The notes beneath the pieces are model-generated. The model had not been told where the DNA came from. It worked only from the letters and a program-made list of their open reading frames with translations, and did not search any database. A stretch of DNA of 64,000 nt from Costus lasius (lineage: Eukaryota; Streptophyta; Magnoliopsida; Zingiberales; Costaceae), in the NCBI GenBank assembly GCA_027563935.2, contig CM050450.1, positions 30,181,439-30,245,438 of the forward strand. The letters are read 5' to 3'. The stretch's first letter is position 1. Every line of letters begins with the position of its first letter. Positions 60,259 through 64,000 of the stretch are shown one piece after another. Both the position numbers and the translations under genes were made by a program.

Positions 60259-61079
60259 GTACATCTATTAATACAATTTTTATTAGTAATTGCAATCAAC
60301 ATCTCAACAATATCAATGCATTTCTCTTCTCTAACCAAGTTAATCAAGTTTAAGGTACATCCAGGTTTCTTACATTTATTATTGTGTATAAGTTATTGCA
60401 AATGGGGTTATGTACTCTACTTTAGCTTAACAGATTGTGTAGTCGGACCACCTTGAATATGCTGCATTCTGGATTTTTATGCAAACTCAGATACTTTATT
60501 ACAAACTGTGGCTTCTGGTCATACTATTTATGAAGTTGGAACAAAAAACTATCTAATAACTATGTTCCATGAGTCATGACTATTGTCTTCATATATTGAT
60601 GTTGAGTTGCTTGATTTGTATGATGTATATGATGTTTACTTTTGATGAAATGGTGTGAGTTGACCAAACTGGTAAAAACAAGGTCCGGATCAAATCCTAC
60701 CAAACGCCACCTGCCTTAAAAACTGTTTAGTTTCAAGGATTACTATATATAGAGGTTTTCTTATTTTATTTGTTTTTTATATATAGAATGCATAAAGAAT
60801 GGATTCAAGAGTGACCATAGATATTTGAGAGGCCATAATTTGCATTATCTGAAGAATGTTGGCAAATACTGAAGTTGCAGCCTCTAATCTTATCTAATTT
60901 TTCTCTCAGCGATAGATGAAATAAATGAGTAGGTAGAGGAGAAATTGGTGCTGACGAACGACTAGTGGTAATGGATAATTTATGAGAAATGGAGAGGATG
61001 AAAATTGTTAGTATTTATGCGACAGGTGGATGGTCGAATGGGATATGTGTATCACATTTATTTGATGGATGAGTTATCC
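60259..61079 (+). other. CPN10 intron 4, start; possible SINE relic
   Basis: No coding exon was found. At about 60660-60700, 'TGACCAAACTGG' and 'GGATCAAATCC' resemble pol III A and B boxes (10/12 and 9/11 to consensus by my count), which could be the tRNA-like head of a decayed SINE. No poly-A tail or target duplication was found, so this is weak. Confidence 0.3.
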
Positions 61080-61826
61080 ATGCTCATTGTTATGCAAATT
61101 TGTACATCAGCGCACATGTACATTTGTATGTACAATGTCCCTAAGAGATAGATTTTATCTAATTTCTATGTTTGTCCCTGATCGAGAATCATAGTGGATA
61201 TGGGATAGCTATGATTCACTTGAGGCTTGTATTTGTGCTGGTTGAGCATGAGTTACTAACGCAGACATATGAGTATATCAAAGGAGATATACTGGATCGA
61301 CCTACCGTGAAGATTCATCTCGGTGTCATGAGATGAATATCACAGTGACAGAGTTACGCTTGTCCTAGACTTGAGGGCATTGGTATCCCTATATGTAAAT
61401 GAGGCACTTTGATACAACCTAACGTTTTGCCGTAAAAGGGGAGTCATAACGTTGGGTGTGTCATGAACCATATGAGAGATTCAATGTGCTAAGAGAGGAT
61501 TCGCCCCTTCATTGCGAGGAAGCTTGATATCCATGGCGCCCTAGATGGTTGCATGACTTGAAAGTATATGGCCATATTCAGGTAAAGAACTTGATTTAGT
61601 CATGACCAAAGGATTGGGTAAACAAGTGTGACACACTTGTCCAATCATGACATTAGTCTAGCAAAAGGACATAGTTGTACTTATATTTTCTCATAGTTTT
61701 AGGGGATGTCATGACTCCATTCTGATAACTTGGGTAGCCATGATGCATTGCTAGGTGCCACTCATCGCTTGTGATGATTTTAGATTATCACTGCCAATGT
61801 TTGAAGAACCTACAAGGTCGCACACT

Positions 61827-62923
61827 GATAGAACCCCTCAGCCGTCACCGACGAAAAATTATGCAAAACATGCCCTAATACGAGAATACAAAATACTTGG
61901 ATACCCTAACTCTAACCCTATGCCCTTATTTATATTTTTTCCTACTTAGCGAACCGAGTATCACATACAAACCCGAATCCGCTTTATTAATAACCACTAA
62001 TGATAATTGGGCCCGTAACAATTGCCCCCCTCTCAAATTAGCCTTGTCCTCAAGGCTGTAAACTTCGTCTTGTGCTATCTCTAGGATTCCAAATTGCTCG
62101 ATAAGTTGTTGAATCAGAATCACTAAACATTGCAGCCTCAAACTTGACAGGTTCATCATGATCTTTAGAAGATATCCCATCCCACTCATTTGTCTTGTGC
62201 TAGGGTTTCCGGCCTGCTTCGCGGCTGACGAGGAAGCGTGCGCTGCCGGCTAGGGTTCCACACCACTCCCCTCGCCTTCGCCGCCTAACGCCCGAGGAGT
62301 CAATCGCCTTCGCCTTCGAAATCCGCCAGGAAAAAAATCGCCGCAGGGAGGGAGGAGTTGCCGCCACCTCCTGATGCCGAGCAAGGACGAAGACGATGCT
62401 TTTTTTACCACCGGAAGCAAGGAATCGCCTCCAAAAACAAGGAACCGCCGGAAGCAAGGATGAAGACGAAGACGATGCTACTCGCGTTGATGAAGAAATG
62501 CTTGCATCGATGAAAATAGTGCTGCCTTCCAAAGTTCTCTACTTAAATGAACCACCTCCAATTAATAGACTCCTCCTTAGGGTTTCGATTGACTCCTTCC
62601 TAGGGTTTCTTTATTGGCTTAATCAACGATAATAGATTCACCGTGTAGATCTAATCCTGACAACGGAATCTCTTCTGCCTTTATCTGTTGCCGAACCACC
62701 GGTTATCCGGCGATCGATCCGGTAGGTCGGACTAATTGATAGAACTCTTTAACCGTCAGCGGTGAGAAATCATGCAAAACATTCCCTAATACAAGAATAC
62801 AAAATACTTGGACACTTTAACTCTAACCACAGACCCACCTTTTCCTACTTAGTGAATCGGGTATGACATACCAACCCGGATCTGCTTTATTAATAACCAC
62901 TAATGATAATTGGGCTCGAAACA
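61827..62923 (-). mobile_element. TRIM-like small LTR element inside LTR4
   Basis: Two direct repeats of 194 and 187 bp (61827-62020 and 62737-62923) start TGATAGAAC and end AACA. They share long blocks such as 'GAATACAAAATACTTGG' and 'CTTTATTAATAACCACTAAT'. The interior is about 716 bp. Flanks cacac (61822-61826) and caccc (62924-62928) form a target duplication with one mismatch. The run GCCCCCCTCTC next to the left repeat is a purine tract on the minus strand, so the element reads leftwards. I could not find a standard primer site beside the right repeat. It has no gag or pol. Confidence 0.8.
62200..62635. other. GC-rich, gene-like interior of the TRIM-like element
   Basis: Within the element this stretch is clearly richer in G and C and has open frames on both strands (62200-62532 minus, 110 codons; 62396-62632 plus, 78 codons). 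It lacks any retrotransposon motif and could be a captured host gene piece. I do not recognise the source and the strand is undecided. Confidence 0.35.
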
Positions 62924-64000
62924 CACCCCTAGACACTCAAGGTCTCGTACTGATCGGATATCCTCTGATTGAACCGTTGTGTGATTTGAATACTTTGGGA
63001 GTTTGTTGCTTTGAGATTTCTTCTGTGTAGAAGATATTTTATTTAGTTCATGTTGACCACTAGTTGATCTCTAGTGTACCATGGTTGACCTCTATTGACC
63101 AGTGTTGTCAAAATGAGTCAAACAAGGGTCTTAGTGCAAGTTTGGGACTTGACACTTAAGTCATATGAATAAATAAAATTTATTAATTGGCAAGAGAATT
63201 TTCTCTTGACTAATTAATTGGCATAGACACATTTTACATTAAATATATATTTAATTGTAAAATGTATATAGGCGCATATATGATTAAAATAATTAATATA
63301 TTTGCTAATTTGTAATTAAGTAAATTTAATTAAATATTTTTATTCGTGCTTGACCAATTTAGCTAATATATTTAATTGATTTAAATCATATGTGGCCTAG
63401 GCGCATTCTTCATTATATTTAACATATTTATATATTAAATTTAATAAAAAATAATCTCCAAGAATAGCTGGTACATCTATTATAAATAGAGAGGTCATCT
63501 TGGGAGATTCTTGCACCAGTTCTCTTCTCTTTGTCGCCTTCCCTTTCCCTCTCCTCTTTGCCATGAGGGTTTAGGTGATAACAAATAGAAGAAATTTTTT
63601 TTCAAGGTTGGGACAAGTGGTAGTGTGCTGTCCACTTCTTGTTGCCAACACTCCCATTTTTTCTTGGCGCTGGATCTTGGTGATTGGCACGAGTTAAGAT
63701 TTTCAAAGAGGCGTGGATGTCACCTCTCGAGGCTAGCACCAAGCGCGGAGGTTGGAGAGACTTGAGGAGTCCATGAGTGTGCGATTGCAGAGGACGGGCA
63801 CTTGCGCGTCTTTGTCATCTGCAATGCTCCGGAGAATTGCTTGATAGAGGTATTACTCTTCACATCCTTTGGTGTTCACTCGTAAGAGATCCTGGTGTTT
63901 TGTGGGAATTCTGTTTTGGACCTTCTTATGTTTAAAATTTTTATAAGGTCCGGGGATTCTCGACAAAAATAAGCTTCACCGAACACTGGCTTTGTGCCGA

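Larger units (their letters stand above)
61080..63963 (+). repeat. X-family LTR (LTR4) in CPN10 intron 4, split by a TRIM-like element
   Basis: The sequence follows LTR2 (24516-26446) in order, although diverged: the 'ATGTCCCT.AGAGA.AGATT' region, 'CTAACGCAGACA', 'GAACCTACAAGGTCGCACAC', then after the inner element 'TCTCGTACTGATCGG', 'CGAGGCTAGCACC', 'GGACGGGCACTTGCGC' and 'GGTCCGGGGATTCTCGACA'. A TATA box TATAAATA lies at 63481-63488. The left edge is unclear; the right edge is placed at the CA near 63963. No primer site follows, so it is a solo or 3' LTR. Confidence 0.75.

Noticed and set aside
61895..61925. Telomere-like CCCTAA units
   Set aside because: Only two or three imperfect units, and they are part of the repeated end of the TRIM-like element; the other copy has lost them.

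Overview
The window is nuclear DNA of a flowering plant. Nearly all of it is LTR retrotransposons of the Ty1/copia and Ty3/gypsy types, primed from initiator tRNA-Met (TGGTATCAGAGC-type primer sites). It also holds Tourist-type MITEs and two host genes. The intronless, very GC-rich RING-H2 gene suggests a monocot, but I cannot name a species.

Left part, 1-29.9 kb, is a deep nest. A decayed copia protease fragment (1-564) is followed by copia A (565-6931, + strand), which has a 5' LTR, primer site, leader and gag-pol but is cut off inside pol. At 6931/6932 it is fused head-to-head to a second copia, X (- strand, 23911 down to 6932, also cut inside pol). X is itself split by a complete gypsy of the Tekay/Del chromovirus type (8490-19102; 2927-bp LTRs in which I found two differences; TSD cacaa). 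X sits in the gag start of an older minus-strand gypsy, Y (LTR at 24086-24515, 26447-26980 and 29223 to about 29.9 kb). Y's LTR was hit by two solo LTRs of the X family, at 24516-26446 (+) and 26981-29222 (-, TSD gaact).

Middle part, 30-42.4 kb, is old, AT-rich sequence. It holds a decayed copia (gag start plus RT/RNase H, about 33.69-35.76 kb) carrying a 1.1-kb TIR element with a gene-like centre (33741-34877), an (AT)30 tract, and the intact RING-H2 gene of the ATL4 type (40062-41147).

Right part, 42.4-64 kb: a related repeat at 42465 and 55710 probably marks the LTRs of a large non-autonomous minus-strand element, W. W contains a complete copia B (45659-54722; 1700-bp LTRs with seven differences found; TSD tctag), and a 290-bp MITE (43088-43377) lies next to its left LTR. 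A chloroplast 10-kDa co-chaperonin gene (chl-CPN10) starts at 58125. Four exons are present and the last is not in the window. Its fourth intron runs into another X-family LTR (about 61.08-63.96 kb), which was hit by a 1.1-kb TRIM-like element (61827-62923).

The most interesting features are two large inverted repeats made by the transposons (pol against pol around 6931; LTR against LTR around 24.2 kb), which could give hairpin RNAs that trigger silencing. Next come paired hairpins with different but matching stems in the copia leaders, and nonsense codons that all look like C-to-T changes at CG/CHG sites.
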